A DNA stretch of 64,000 bases from positions 1,030,001 through 1,094,000 of the forward strand of contig JBAJFG010000047.1 in NCBI GenBank assembly GCA_037903475.1, read 5' to 3'. Of this stretch, positions 13,942 to 26,592 are shown piece after piece. The stretch is from Ancylostoma caninum (Eukaryota; Nematoda; Chromadorea; Rhabditida; Ancylostomatidae). Position 1 is the stretch's first letter, and the number at the start of each line of letters is the position of its first letter. Position numbers and translations under genes: made by a program. The notes under the pieces are model-generated. The model made no database searches. It worked only from the letters and a program-made list of their open reading frames with translations, and was not told where the DNA came from.

Positions 13942-14193
13942 CAGTGGCGGACGCAGAAAGTGGGCGGGAAGGGGGGGGGGGCGTGGGAAAAAAGGGGGGT
14001 CTCCGCTGTGTTGGGGACCCAGACAGGAAATAAAATGAATAAAAAACATTAATTACAATAATAAACAATTAATAAAAATTATATTAAAAATGGACAAGTA
14101 AAAATAAACTAACTCAAGATTTTTATATGTATTGTAAAGTAATTTCAAAAATTTGCTGACCCATTCTTGCCCCCCCCCCCGCGTCCGCCACTG
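13942..14193. mobile_element. hAT-like MITE, copy 1
   Basis: A 252-bp element bounded by CAGTGGCGGACGC and its reverse complement GCGTCCGCCACTG. Near-matching 8-bp flanks, GTAGCAGC (13934-13941) and GTACCAGC (14194-14201), look like the 8-bp target duplication of hAT transposons. The inner margins carry G/C homopolymer runs and the middle is AT-rich without an ORF. A second copy in the opposite orientation is at 48901-49158. Confidence 0.9.
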
Positions 14194-14896
14194 GTACCAG
14201 CTGAGGGTAGACAACTTCACTTCTGGGTAAACGTGTCCATAGGTGCCAAGAAAGGGGTAAACTTGGGCACGTTAACACGCTTACCATGGATAATCTCTAC
14301 AGAATCACCCTTTTTCCTCGTCCAAGTAATGGACCATAACTCTTTAAAAGGGAGTCATCCCATTTCTCCAGCTATGTTTCTTGGTGAAACGGACCACATA
14401 GCTCTCCACATAGTAAAACACCAATGTTCACTCCTTTCGAAACCGAGACAGCAGTGGTCCAGAAACAGCGATGCACTGATATTGAGAGAATCAAGACGCT
14501 GATGGTGCGGTGCATGGCATGCGAGCGGGTCTGAACCACTGATTTCTCCTATGCTTATTATCGCAACTGCAATAAAATCAGTGTTCTCCGCCGAATACAC
14601 AGCAGAGTTATTCGTTGTTAATTTGATTTTGAGTCTGTTGCAGATACAGGAGAAAACCGGATGACGCCAGCTCCGATTCCCACAGATAAGCGCCTGCATG
14701 CGAAACGAGCAGTGCGTCGAGTGGCTAAAGAGGTTCGCACATCTATGAAGTTGCCGTCCCGGAGCAGCGGTGGCGGGGAATTCTGGCGCGTACTGGAGAA
14801 GTGAGGTGATAAGGGACTTCTTCACTCAAAGGCACTCAGTTAATTTTGCACTTATGGCCTCGGGTAACATGCAAATGCTCTCGTTTTGCTGCTAAT

Positions 14897-17309
14897 ATGA
14901 CAACTTTTAGCCCGCATTCTGATGACATTTCACAAGTATGCTCGAGGCAACTTCGACTTCTGCGTGTGCAACTGAAGGTTACTTTCTTTTCCATTTTCTG
15001 TCATTTTACTTTGCCATAATGGGTCATTTCTTTCATTGCTCACCTAGGATAAATTGCGAAGCTATTTCAACGGCGAATGTTCCGTTGAAGACTTGATGCA
15101 TCATACTGGGTTGAAAAGGGAAGCTGTTATCGCTATACTGGAGAAGCATAACGCGTTTCCTGGTGATGAGAATGGTAAGAGCATAGTTACTTTTTTTCAA
15201 AGTAAACGATCCTAATCACGGGCGTGATGCTGTGGTTGATTGCCCATATGTTTGAAAACTGCTTTAGATCAGCAACCTTATGAGAATCCTGAACAGCGTA
15301 CGCCTTCTCCAGAGATTGCTGAAAATCAGCCTAACAAAAACGTCACCTTCACCGTACCGAAACTAGACATATCTGATGTTCGTAAGGATGCAGGAAGTTC
15401 TGACGAAAGTATTACACCGTAAGAAACTCATCATTTCACTTCGTTTTCCATTTTTTTAATTCCAATAATTCCAATTTCATCTTACAGTAAAGGCGTTGGA
15501 GATGCTATACAACAGATTCCACGCCCACCTCAGCCATCAACACCATTGCAAAATTTGGTAGTTAACTCAGTATGTTCGATGATACGTCTTATTTTTTTTG
15601 TTTCGCTCTGTAAATAGTATACTTCTGCTGAAATTGGCTGCTGTGTCGTTCAGCTTCAAGAAGCAACCGTTATCTCAAACCAAAGTCCTCGCGAAGTCAC
15701 CGATAGTTCAGCGGAAATCAGTGATCTAGCCAAGAGGGTGAGTCTATTTGTCCTAAACTTTAGTTTCGCTAGTCAACAGAGCGCTGGCTTTTTTGAAAAT
15801 TGGGTGTTGAGCAGCCCTTTCAGAAGTTGCTTGTTGAGCACTTGCATTCCAGCTGGGCGCGCGACTTTTTCAAGACACATCGATCCTCGAGCAGCTGCGA
15901 AACGTGAAGCGGGAGAAGTCGTTCGTGGAGCAGCTTCGAGAAATTGTCGCCTCTTCTGCGCTCACTGAAACATCCGTGAAGCAGTTGCAGTTCATTCATT
16001 CCACGCCAATTAGTGAGTATTATACGTCACTTAGTTTATTTTCATCAAATCTGTTTGAATGTGTGTTTCACTTACTGTTCATTGTTCAAGCTAGACGGAC
16101 ATTCCCTGTCAAGATTGAGTGTAAAGAAATCGATGTGCAAACGTCAATTCGAATAGGTGAATTACCAGTGATTGCGAAAGAGGTTGGTTACTTATATAGT
16201 TATTTTTGCTTATGATGAAGGTTCTTTTATTTAACCGCTCATCAGATGCGTGACACTGCCACGGATTTACCATCCCTCGATTACCTCTCAATGTCAGAGC
16301 TGGGCGGATTGCGACAGCTCCCAGATACTTTTATTGTTCAAGAGGATGTGTCGTCGTCAGCGTTCAGCTCTGATCAGAGTGCTGGCCAGGTTCCCGGCAG
16401 TTTGATTAGGTAGTTTTCACTCGTTGAGTTGGATGTTCTTCTACAACATGTACAGATATTTTACGTTCTTATGTGTTTTTAACGACTCTTTTTTCATGCA
16501 TCAGTTGCTTTTAAGAGCGTTTTTTTTTGTTTTTATACCCTTTTCGCTGCGGAACTGGATTAGAAGGTGCATAAATGCTCTCGCTTTAGTCGAGTGCGCA
16601 CCACCATTGCTGTGAACCGTGATGGAAGTGCTCAGTTCACCCCATCAAAAGTTGTCAGAGTATCGGAACTGGTGGAGGATTCATTCCCGAGCCAGTGCGT
16701 TGGCCGAGAGTCCAGCTACTCCCCACCACCACCTGTACAAGATCGAACTGGTAGGTGCAGCAGTTTATGCGACGTTTCTCCTTATTGCTGGTCGTTTTTC
16801 TCACGAATTCCTTTGTGTAGACGGCGTCACCAACGCCAGCCCGCGCACTCCTCGCGTCTCCGAATCACCGTGGCGACCTTCGTCACGACGTCTTCGTCTT
16901 GAGGAAGTCGACATTTCTACGAGTCAGGAGTCCAATTCGATTGGTTGGCGGTTTGGCCTTGATTTTTCGCTTTTTTTTGCACAACCTTTCATTTTTGTGC
17001 TCGTAACCACCACAGTTGTGATTTACAGAGGTGGTTTCTGTTGCAACTCCTCGACGGTCTACCGCTTCTCGTCCGCCTCATCCAAATGAATTGAATGCAT
17101 TGCAACAAGAGGGGGCGCATGGTAGGAATCTTATTGATAAGATTATTCTCTTCTAAAAGGCTTCTAAAGCTTATCCCTTGGTACATATTACTGCCGTTAT
17201 TTCTTCAGATTCCTCAGTAGCAGACATCTCATCAAAGGACAGTTCCGATTTAAGTCATCAAGATGAAGAACACACGTACAATCAGGTTTCCCAGATCGTT
17301 AGCGAATGA
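14897..17309 (+). CDS. Unrecognised 472-aa protein, 12 exons
   Basis: Exons 14897-14977, 15048-15174, 15268-15418, 15488-15569, 15654-15737, 15853-16012, 16091-16182, 16246-16409, 16590-16750, 16821-16943, 17029-17121, 17209-17309 total 1419 nt with every intron phase consistent. That consistency is strong evidence for a real gene. The protein begins MTTFSPHSDD. Exon 2 encodes a compact helical segment (FNGECSVEDLMHHTGLKREA) that could be a small helix-turn-helix-like fold. Residues about 100-150 are polar and proline-rich. Residues about 176-228 are charged and predicted helical, possibly a short coiled coil. The C-terminal half is serine-rich with basic/proline patches. No signal peptide or membrane segment is seen. 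I do not recognise the family; a scaffold-type protein is only a guess. The AATAAA at 17534 fits its 3' end. Confidence 0.85.
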
Positions 17310-17533
17310 ATGGAAATCCATTACGTTTTTTCGGGCATCGATCGGTCACATTCTTTACCCATCTATTCGTCGAAGATGTCCTTGACCTCGCAAACATATG
17401 CACGTTCTCTTTGGTGCAATTATTGAACTTATTCTTGTCATTTATTGCTTATTGATCGACTACTGATCTCAGATTTGTTCGTGCTTAGATCTCGTTAAGC
17501 TGGTTTGATCTGTTCATGTCAATGCTTTCGTGC

Positions 17534-17539
17534 AATAAA
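17534..17539 (+). terminator. Poly(A) signal of the 472-aa gene
   Basis: AATAAA lies 225 bases past the stop codon at 17309 and is the first such signal on this strand. Confidence 0.5.
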
Positions 17540-18100
17540 GCCCATATGTCATTTCAGGAAGATTTTAACCAGTGTTGCATCTCTGTTGATATTTTATCGA
17601 TGTGGTATATTTTGTGGTGATTGTGGTTGGTCTCCCATAAACAATTTCAAAAGAAAATGACCAAAATGTAGCAATTTGCTTGGAAAGGTCCTAGATCTGT
17701 TCAGTCTACCTTATTCGCTAAACCTCAAGGAAGTTTACTCGGGCGGATGCACTTTCTATTCGTCGGATTCTATGTGTACAGGCCATATCACAGCAGATCC
17801 CCTATGCGGAGCATGTTGGACCTATTAAAAACGGTCACTTTAGACGATATGCTCTATCATTTGCGCCAAGTCCACGCTTAAGGAATCTAGTTTCTATAAT
17901 TCCTCATATCTTTCTTGAAAGTTCGGTTCCTTGAAACACGGGAAACTTTCGGTAGCAACTTCTTGAAGGTTCACTCCGATTTGTCTAGGTAATCTAAGGA
18001 TTCAAGAAGCGTCTGAAGTCATTGTCTGTGCTCGCTCTCTGTTTGCCGTGCTTTTTTGCTCTTCAACTACCTTGAAATTGGTTTGACAATGTCGTTGCAG

Positions 18101-18168
18101 CGCCGAGTGTCGGGCGTTGTGCCTCGTCGGCACGGGGCGAGCACGAGGGGATTCCTGTTGCGAGGAGG
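18101..18168 (+). promoter_or_regulatory. Probable SL acceptor and 5' UTR of the PAQR gene
   Basis: GTCGTTGCAG ending at 18100 is a good nematode acceptor with no convincing donor upstream. A message starting at 18101 would have a 68-base leader before the ATG at 18169. An upstream ATG at 18089 opens a frame that stops at the TGA overlapping the chosen start (18170-18172) and does not fit the downstream exons. Confidence 0.45.
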
Positions 18169-21100
18169 ATGAGTGGCAGTTGTGGAATCGTGAAGTAAGT
18201 TTTAGAAATTGGAAAACAATACCCTAGTGTTTCACGATTTGTCGACGAATTCTGTTGCGTCGAGGTCTAGTCCTTTATATTTTTCCGTAAAGACCTCATG
18301 TGGTCAGACGCACTCATATTCGTCACGCGCTATCGCAACACTTGTGTTTTTATACAATCCTGCCCATTGTTTTTGATTCATTATTGCGTAGCGCTTGTGG
18401 AATGCGCAGTAGGCTTTTCACTTGTTTCGGTTTCCAACTTATCGTCAACCAAGGGGTGTTATCAAGCCGCTTGTTGTTAGCATTAGTGTGATAAGCGCTG
18501 GAAGCTGTACTATTCTATGACTTGTTGCTAATTCAGCTACTCTAAGTTGGTCTTTCTGTACTGTGAACGTTACTGGCTTGTTCTGCACTACTATTCCACC
18601 TTCACACAATGAGAGTTGGAGCTACATGGCTTCATATTTTGCTTAAAAGTGGCCATAAGGTCGTTGGAGCGGTTCCGAAAAGGTGGTTAAAATTGAACGT
18701 CATCTCTCTTATTTGGCAGTGTGCAAGTGTTCGTGCTTGAGATAAATCTCACTACTTATCAGTTGCACCTAAACTAGGGTTCATTCCCTTAGCAAGCGCT
18801 TTTTGGCTTTCATGGTATCGGAATCCACAATTTTTGAGGATGAAGAGAAGCTCACTTCTTGAAGATCCATTTGCAGTTACGAATTTAGGGCTTAAGTTCA
18901 GTTCCAGCAAGTTTTTTTTTCAGCGACTATGGCTAGAAATAGTCCATGTACGAGATAATTCACTACATTGCTTCAGAATTTTGTTACTGACATTGTCACT
19001 TTTTAGCCCATCCCTCTATAAGAACAAACGAGCGGGAAAAGGCGAGGCTTATGAACCAACGACATATGAACACTGGGCGAATACCATCTCTCATGGGGTT
19101 AGGATTATCTACAATTCTACATACGAAAAATGTTCAAGATTCGTAATCCGTACCCTTTTGCAGATTGGTATCGTACCAAGTATAATAGTTTTTCAACATA
19201 TGGTATCAGCAGCTCATCGTGATCTACAGTTTTATTTGATGATCATCTATGGCTTATTTACTACGTTGCTGTTCTCCTCTTCCACTTGTTACCACGCATG
19301 TGAATTGAAATACCGCCAGAAAAGAGAGTAAGTTGCAAGTTTTTCTCAATCTTCCACAATTTTTTTTTGGAATAGTTATAGTGAGCATCGATGGAGTTGA
19401 AGAATTTGCGGATTCAAGGGCGCTTAGCAGCGCGACCGCGCCGCACACTTGGACCATTATTTTGTGCTGTCGTAATAACTAACCTTTGCGATATTTAGTG
19501 TTTTTTTTTTGTTTGTGAAATCTTTGAATATAGAACGTTTCACTGGGGAACATAGTTGAGAGGATATTAATGAAAGAGTGAACGCGAAAAATGGTGCCGT
19601 ATTCGGAGAGGCAGGCGAGAAATGCGGATCATAAGCATAAATACTCAACTATCGTCGGTTTTAAAATGGGATATATGACGAAACAAACACTGAACATTGC
19701 CACGATTTATAAGCATGTTCACAATTGTCGAGACTTCCGTACTAGCCACTGTATTAGGCAAGACGTCATTCCACGATTGGCCATCACGCCCGCACAAGAT
19801 TGCGATTCCTGCAGCGCGGTCATATTGTCCGTGCGCTCTCAAATATATCAGTTATAAGCATCCTTTGTATTTCTCACCGGGGCGGTTTTTTCTTCACATC
19901 CTCGCTTCTCACTACTTTAATTACCATGTAATTTTACTTCTAACCCAATGTAATTCAGTTCTTTCCCTTTTGTTCTTTATCTTAGTTGATAGTGGACGTC
20001 TTGTTTGTATGCATTGTTGCACATTTTTATGGTGCACCAAGTAACTGAATGAATAAATTTCAGACAACCACAACTGCGGTATTACTTGCATATCTGTGAC
20101 CGCGCCGCCATTTACTTGTTCATAGCTGCTTCATACACGCCATGGTTAACGTTACGACACTGTGGCTATCCCGGACTGAATCTCAAATGGATGATTTGGG
20201 TCTTTGCTGTGTTGGGCATAATCTACCAGTACAATTTTCACGAGAAGCAAGTTCTCTCATTTTTGTCGTTTAGTATTTTTTCCATTTTCAAGCATTAATT
20301 GTTATTGTTGACCATAATTTTAAGGTACAAAACACTAGAAACAGTGATCTATGTATTAGTTGCGGGATGTCCTTCTGTTGCTATTTTCACTATGGTTAGT
20401 TATGGCGCTATTTATGGTTGCAGGTTTTCATTGTTTTATTTATTCTGCTCATGGTTATTACCGCATTATACTACATATAGTTACCAGCTACCAGCTGGTT
20501 TATCTACTGATGATGCAGGCAGCTCAGCGTGCTCCCACTAATGCTGCGATAATCCCGTTTGACTGCTATCTAAATTATGTCTTTCATAGTTTTTGAGTAA
20601 GCACCATTGATAGGATGCCACCGCAGTGATTCACGTTTGGTAGCATGCACCAAAAATCAATCAAAAAATGAGAGATAATGTGCACTTGTTTCATGATCAG
20701 CTGTCAAAGTAAAAGCTGTCGAAAAGCTATACAGTGATTCATTCCTGCTCATGATCTATAGCCAGGCGCCACTAAACCGGCCGCAAGCCGCGCTCTTCCT
20801 CTCTTTCGAACAAAATGCAGTCTTATACTAGTATTATAAGACTTTCCTGAGGCAAACATTCGAGTTTATGAAAGTTTCTATGACTTTCCTTTCTGATCAA
20901 TATTCATTTTTATATTTTCATTTTGATTTTTATAAGTTTGTTTTGTGAAATCCAAACTTCAGAATGATCGCACAGGCCTAGAGTGGATGATTGTTGGTGG
21001 TTTAGTCTACATTACTGGTGTTATATTTTTCAAAATGGATGGCATAATACCGTTTGCTCATGCTATTTGGCATATACACGTTTTGATAGGTACGGACACT

Positions 21101-21237
21101 TCCTTTCCTATAATTTGTTATCTGTCGATGAAAAACCTATCTCAGGTGCTTCATGTCATACATACGCTGTGTACTCAACTCTACTCGGGCCAGATCCAAA
21201 TAATCCAGTCCCAGACATCTCTCGAATCGATTTGTAA
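18169..21237 (+). CDS. PAQR-family seven-helix protein, MMD (PAQR10/11)-like
   Basis: Exons 18169-18194, 19007-19097, 19164-19327, 20064-20246, 20325-20394, 20963-21089, 21146-21237 give 753 nt, 250 aa, close to vertebrate MMD (about 240 aa). After the conserved opener with [11 protein letters not shown] come seven hydrophobic segments. The three PAQR motifs are intact: the Ser/His motif [10 protein letters not shown] (His83), the Asp motif HICDRAAIY (Asp106), and the final AHAIWHIHV with His211 and His215. Together these form the metal site of hemolysin III/adiponectin-receptor-like integral membrane enzymes. MMD proteins of animals localise to Golgi and lysosomal membranes and have been linked to Ras signalling; the function here is inferred from family only. 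Intron 20247-20324 has a GC donor. The first exon is only 26 nt and rests on phase and a good acceptor, so the N-terminal nine residues are less certain. Confidence 0.93.
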
Positions 21238-21710
21238 CTTAAGTAGTCTCGTCTACAGACAAGGCCAAGCATTCTATTAACGGTGCTCAGCAAACTTTTT
21301 AGTTTGCTTTCTTTGCATTATGGTACAAACCTCAATTGTTGTTGTGTATTATATTACTAGCATTCATATTTAATAGGTAGGTTAGACGGTATTCATGTAC
21401 TAAGTTATTACTGCCCACCAGAGGAAGCCAGTAGCAGTATCCTTAAGCCAAAGAAATGTTTTATTGTGATTCGTCATGATGAGATTTGCCCTTTCCACAT
21501 TCATGAGATTGTCATGTACTCTTTGTTTCATTTGTTTACTTGGTGATGTTAGGCAATCAACTTTCATGTCACATCGTTTCTTTTATAATGAGAAATTCTT
21601 CAATATACGCGTAAAACGCTTGCCATCGATTCATACTTTCATGATTGCACGATGACAAAGTAGGATCTGAGCCTAGATGTTATGTCACAATGTTTTTTTT
21701 CGACCCAACT

Positions 21711-21716
21711 AATAAA
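21711..21716 (+). terminator. Poly(A) signal of the PAQR gene
   Basis: AATAAA about 470 bases downstream of the stop codon. The 3' UTR between them contains no other recognised feature. Confidence 0.45.
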
Positions 21717-21860
21717 CTTTTGGGATGTGAACCGTGTTGTGTCATTGGCAGCCTCTGTTTTTTTTTTGTTTTCTTAGCATTTTAAGGATGGTTCTCTGAA
21801 TATCCAGTGTTCAGTCAAGTGTTCAACGAGATTTTGCCAAGGTATGAGGTTTGAGCAACA

Positions 21861-22028
21861 TACAGTGTGTTTTTCCGGGAGTAAACATCGCGCGCGATGT
21901 GATCCATTCCAATAGATCAAATTCTCAGTCGAAAGACCACATGAAAGCGGAGGTTCCAGCAATTCGCACGTAGCCTTTGTACTCGGTCCGCAATTGCACC
22001 GGTTTTACTCCGGGAAAAACACCCTGTA
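21861..22028. mobile_element. MITE family B, copy 1
   Basis: A 168-bp foldback element whose ends read TACAGTGTGTTTTTCCGGGA and, reversed from the right, TACAGGGTGTTTTTCCCGGA. It is flanked by TA, consistent with a Tc1/mariner-type target. The interior (GATCAAATTCTCAGT and CACGTAGCCTTT) is shared with 33425-33633. No coding capacity. Confidence 0.8.
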
Positions 22029-22030
22029 AG

Positions 22031-22270
22031 TATAGGCTGTCCGAAACGACGAGTCCGCCCACGCACGCGGGGATCGAGGGGCGGCGCGACTGGAGCGTAT
22101 GCTGTTGGCTGCTACGTCGTCCACGTCATAGCCAAATCATTGGCGAATACCATGAAGATAACGATGAGAAGTGATACGCAGAGTAGAGATGATGACGTGG
22201 AGTGCTGGCAAACGTGGCAGCCTCTGGATCCCGCGTGCGTGGGCGGACTCGTCGTTTCGGACAGACTATA
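22031..22270. mobile_element. MITE family A, copy 2
   Basis: A 240-bp element with CTGTCCGAAACGACGAGTCC at the left and its reverse complement at the right. The interior is about as long and similar in sequence to the copy at 7092-7330. It starts only two bases after the family B element, so two unrelated MITEs lie back to back. Confidence 0.85.
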
Positions 22271-23469
22271 CAGGCCATTCATCCGGGAGTCGGTATGCTA
22301 CTTATCGGAGACGTGCGCTCCACGTACTCCCACATCATTTCCGGTACCCTTTCTAACATGTTAAGCAGTTAAAAATCTCTGCGACTAACAAGCTTGAACA
22401 AGCGCGACTTGCTACAGGCCCCTCTAATCTCTTTACGTAAAAATACACCAATACCGACTCATTTCTGAACCTCCTGTATTGATGAAAAGCTGAGCAGAGC
22501 AAAATGACTATGTGAAATCTATGTTTTAAGACAGAATTAGGTAGAATTGCAACACTTAAAAGTTTATTTTCCGCTGCTACTAAGTAAACAATCATGCCAG
22601 CCGACGGCAGCCAATCGCAGTGGTCTTTAACCGGTAGGAAATCCTCTCCTATTTCCGTAAAAGCTTTCCTCAATAGAGAAGACAAGTTCATCTAAATTTG
22701 TGGCGAATTCTAACTCGTTGCAGAGCAAAGTGAAAAAAGCACAATGCGCCACGTATTCGACCCCAAGTTGGAACTAGAGGCATTCGAGTGTTTGCATGTA
22801 AATACATACAAAGTACGGATCAGCATTCCTACCTCTGGCAGCAATTCATCACTTTGGTTGTCCACGGTGGGAATTGAAACATCGACTCGTGAGCGACAGC
22901 AGCGCAACTTGTCCTCAAAATCTTCTCACGAAATCATATCTACAGTCTTTCTCAAAAATTCTTGCCTAATGCTGAAGCGCCCGTCAGCTTAGCCACATCA
23001 CACCACGTATGATAATACACAGGTGATGCGGCGCGGCTTAGCAGATGGACGGTGAAGCATGAGGCAAGTATTTTTGAGAAGGACTGTATGTAGAGAGAAT
23101 TCCAAACGTACGCAGTCAAGAGTCAGGACCGCGGCGCGGCTGTCTGGGCAGAGTTACGGGAGCTCGGCATAGTGTGCGCCTGCGTCTCTGTCCATGAGAG
23201 CCGCGCTGCGATCTCCACTCTTGTCTACGTATGGTCTATTAGCCCACAGAAGGCGCCTGATCTGACATTGTCTGCAATTACGACTTTGCCTGCAGAATGC
23301 GTCTGGAAGGATATTTTAGCGGATGGCAGTGGGGAAACATTAGAATGGAAAGACCCACACCATATGAATATCAAAAAAGTGCAAAAAATAGATCAGTTAG
23401 CCGAAAAATGGTGAAGTCGTAGTTGCGGACAAAGTCAGATCGGTCGCCCTCTGCGAGCTAATAGACTGT

Positions 23470-23716
23470 ACATACAGTCCTGTAGATCAGGGGGGAAGGA
23501 TCTCCGCGACGCTTCGAATCCTCCACGTCGTTATCTCCAGCAAGCAGATCGTGGGTCGACATATTAGACATAACTGCGTATCATGGTGGAACGTTGTCTT
23601 CAGTCATCTCCAACATGTCGTCCCATGATCTGCTTGTTGGAGGTAACAACGTGGAACGACGTGGAGGATTCTAAGCGTCGCGGAGATCTTTCGCTCCTGA
23701 TCTACAGGACTGTACG
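23470..23716. repeat. Foldback repeat
   Basis: Left arm about 23470-23560 and right arm about 23615-23716 are inverted copies sharing TACAGTCCTGTAGATCAG, CCGCGACGCTT and CCTCCACGTCGTT. The loop between them is about 55 bases. It looks like a small non-autonomous DNA element; target duplications were not resolved. Confidence 0.75.
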
Positions 23717-24012
23717 TTTGGAGTTTCCTATATGTACATACATACCTCTCAGTGGGGACGCAGAGGGAGGGAGATGCGAGGGATTTTCGAAGCTACTATA
23801 TAAAACAAAGAAGAATTTGTACTGGTTCATTCTCAATGTTCGTTTTTATTATCCTTGTTTACATATTTAGTTTTTTTATTGTTGATGATGAACTTAGCTT
23901 TTTTTAGCCTTTAAAGTATTTTTACTGTTCCATTTTCCCCACACCTCGTGCCACTCCTGCATCCGTCACTGCTAGCTAATGTGAAGAAAACATCATTTCT
24001 TTGAGAGCTTTT

Positions 24013-24135
24013 GGGTGTGTATCATCGTGAGGGACAATGGGGCGTTACCAGGCTATCGTGATTGGCGCAGTGATTGAATCCACCAGTCACCGTAGCATGG
24101 TAGCGTCCCGTTTTCCCTCACAGTGATTCACACTC
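24013..24135. repeat. Foldback MITE, about 123 bp
   Basis: The left half (CGTGAGGGACAATGGGGCGT and following) is an imperfect inverted copy of the right half (reversed: GTGAGGGAAAACGGGACGCT). Only a few bases of loop lie near 24075, so transcripts could form a long hairpin. Confidence 0.75.
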
Positions 24136-26331
24136 AGAGCATTCCATTTTATTCTGCACGGTCAACGGGAAGCCCCGCCCACATTGCTCCTATTTATCAC
24201 AGTCAGAATGGAAATCTTGAAGCAAGAAACAACTAGTAATAGAATATGCTACTTTCTCCATAGGTGATCTGCATCTATTTCGTTCAGTTTCAAAAAATTA
24301 ATTTGAATAAGGGTATTTTGTAAGTACAATCTATTCCGTAAATGAAATTCTGAACAATCAAACGAGAAAAAAAAGGAAAAAGGCTTATTTCGTGTCTTCT
24401 TACACCGTCAACATGCACTGTCTGAGTCCTTCTTCTTTACATTTTCTAGTTTCTTATGTTCTTCAGTTCTGTCGACGTATATACATACAGTGATTGGCAG
24501 TGGCGGTGCGTTTTCGCCGCGTCGAAAAACACGCAGCGCCGCCGCGCCGCTCGCGCTGGAATTCTCTACGGGACAAGAAACTAAAGGGTTTTCTCGATAG
24601 TTAACGTCAAATATGATGAATAACTATCAAGAAAACCCTGATTTGCCACTGCGGCAAGATTCCATCGTAAGCGGCGCGATTGGTCGGCGTGCTTTTCAAG
24701 GCCGCAAGGGACGCACCCCCTACTGACGCCTGCTGTACATAGCGTGTTATATTTTTTTGGCACGTAGTAAACAAATGAATAGATATGGCGTAAGGCAAGG
24801 AGATACACATTGCACTTCTTTTTCTCGCTTCCTCTGTTTGTGCGTGTGTCTAGACCACTGGTTTAAATTGAAAAGGACAGAGGAATACTAAAAGCTTGCA
24901 AAGCATGACTGACGGATGACTAATGTGTGGCATCCAAGAAAAGTCACAACGGATCCACCGACCCGGTGACTCATGAAGCAAACGGACGGCGTGATCAATC
25001 ATTGTAGGAGCAGAGCACTGAATCATAGAATGCGGGTCGACTTCAACGCGACGTGAACTTTGGACAGGACGTCTGTGCGATAATTTATGACAGCTGGTGA
25101 GTCACACAATCTTACGCATAGTGTGACTGTCTCGGACAGCTCTCCTAAGCAACTCGCAACACTGTTTTACAGTGGCGGCAGCATAAAATTTTCTTCAGGA
25201 GTCGCGGACCGGTATGGGCGTGGCCAAGCTGAGAAGGGGTGGAGCTAGTCACAAATTTGTGAATAATACTTGTTATAAGATGAAGCAATTGCGCATTTGT
25301 GTTGAAAAATCGACCACAAAAACAAGATAGTGAAAATTCAAGTGCATATATGCAAAGTATTGAAGAAGTTAACAATGCGGTAGAAAATTTAAAGGTAAAC
25401 ATAGTCCAAGGAAAATACCAAACATAGAACTCTCACCAGAAAACACATACATACGCCTCCTTCAATTCCTATTCTTTTTTTTTGCATTTTTCAGACTGAT
25501 GCTGATAGATATGGGAGGGATGGCGAGGGAGGGGGGGGGGGGCATGAGGTAAGAGAGGGAGCGGTGGAGTTGAGATTCGAAAAAAGGCATTGTTATTGAG
25601 AACTATAAATTTTTAAATTAAAAACCGCAAACAGCCAAAACTCCGACAACCAAAGTTGTTTATAAAAATACCTAACTGAGAAGAAATATTTGAAAAACAA
25701 AGTAGAAATAGAAGGATGAAAGTATGCCGAGTTAGCTAAAAGAATGTGTTTTTTAGTCATTCTCAAAAAAAAAAAAAAAAAAACTAATCTAGCTTCAGCA
25801 CCGTCAGCTGTAGTCTGTGTAATCCTATTTGCGTTGTTTTTTTCTTGAATGATGTTGTTTTCCAATGTTTTCGTCACGTGCCATCAAGTGTATTAGATAA
25901 ATAATTAAATAAACAAACAGATAAATGAGTATGAACCAAGCAAGTATCCGCCTTTCCCTGTAGGATAAGTTTATCACCGATTTCCCTTCCTCAAAATCTA
26001 TTCCTTTCTATTTCGGTCATCTTAAAATTGGTTCTTCGGAATGTTTTTCAAAATTCTCACGAAAATCACCTTTTAAAGATCTATCCCAACCAAATTCGTA
26101 TGGGGACAGCCGTGATGTGGTAGTTCTATAATAGTATCCTGAAACTATGTAGAAGTCAGGCTGTGAGTGTAAGAAATTCCGTGTTAATGTCTTGACGCAT
26201 GAAAACTCCTCAGGACTTAGTTAAGCGTCCAGCCTTTGGTTTGATACCTTGGAAAAAAGAGGAATAGTCAAATGCTCATGTATGTATTCAACGGATGAGG
26301 TGTCACAAAGAAAATGGAATTCTACTCATGC

Positions 26332-26592
26332 TGTGCCGGTAAAAGCGGCACGAGCTTTTAACATTCTTTACTGTACATATCTAATACTTATTTGGCCAGA
26401 CAAGGGCCATCATTCCTGACCTCACAGATATGTTTATGGGTCGGGCCCAGTTGCTGTACATAACCACGCCCATTGTTGTAGCATTCTACCACAGCACCGT
26501 TAGGTGCAGGTCGGACGAATAAAGATCCGTACCAACCGTGTAAAACACACGAAAGGGAGCCACCCATCCTCCCAAAACACAGGCGCCACCCA
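26332..26592 (+). repeat. 5' LTR
   Basis: 261 bp. Positions 26332-26484 (153 bp) are identical to the start of the 3' LTR. The rest, which includes the AATAAA polyadenylation signal near 26518, is clearly diverged in sequence and length. The end at 26592 is set by alignment with the 3' LTR and may be off by a few bases. Confidence 0.85.

Larger units (their letters stand above)
22271..26331. other. Repeat-rich intergenic region
   Basis: No gene was supported in this stretch. It contains two foldbacks described separately (23470-23716 and 24013-24135), a GC-rich patch near 24485-24560 with many GCCGC motifs, and A, G and T homopolymer runs near 25480-25780. Short ORFs do not resemble known families and have no exon partners. 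Confidence 0.5.

Noticed and set aside
16567..17089. Frames of 111 and 156 aa read straight through the last introns of the 472-aa gene
   Set aside because: They ignore clear GT-AG introns. The spliced reading keeps phase across all exons and ends at a natural stop.
18834..19331. 165-aa unspliced frame as the N-terminus of the PAQR protein
   Set aside because: It reads through introns on both sides. The conserved family sequence begins only after the acceptor at 19006, and the residues before it look like intron.
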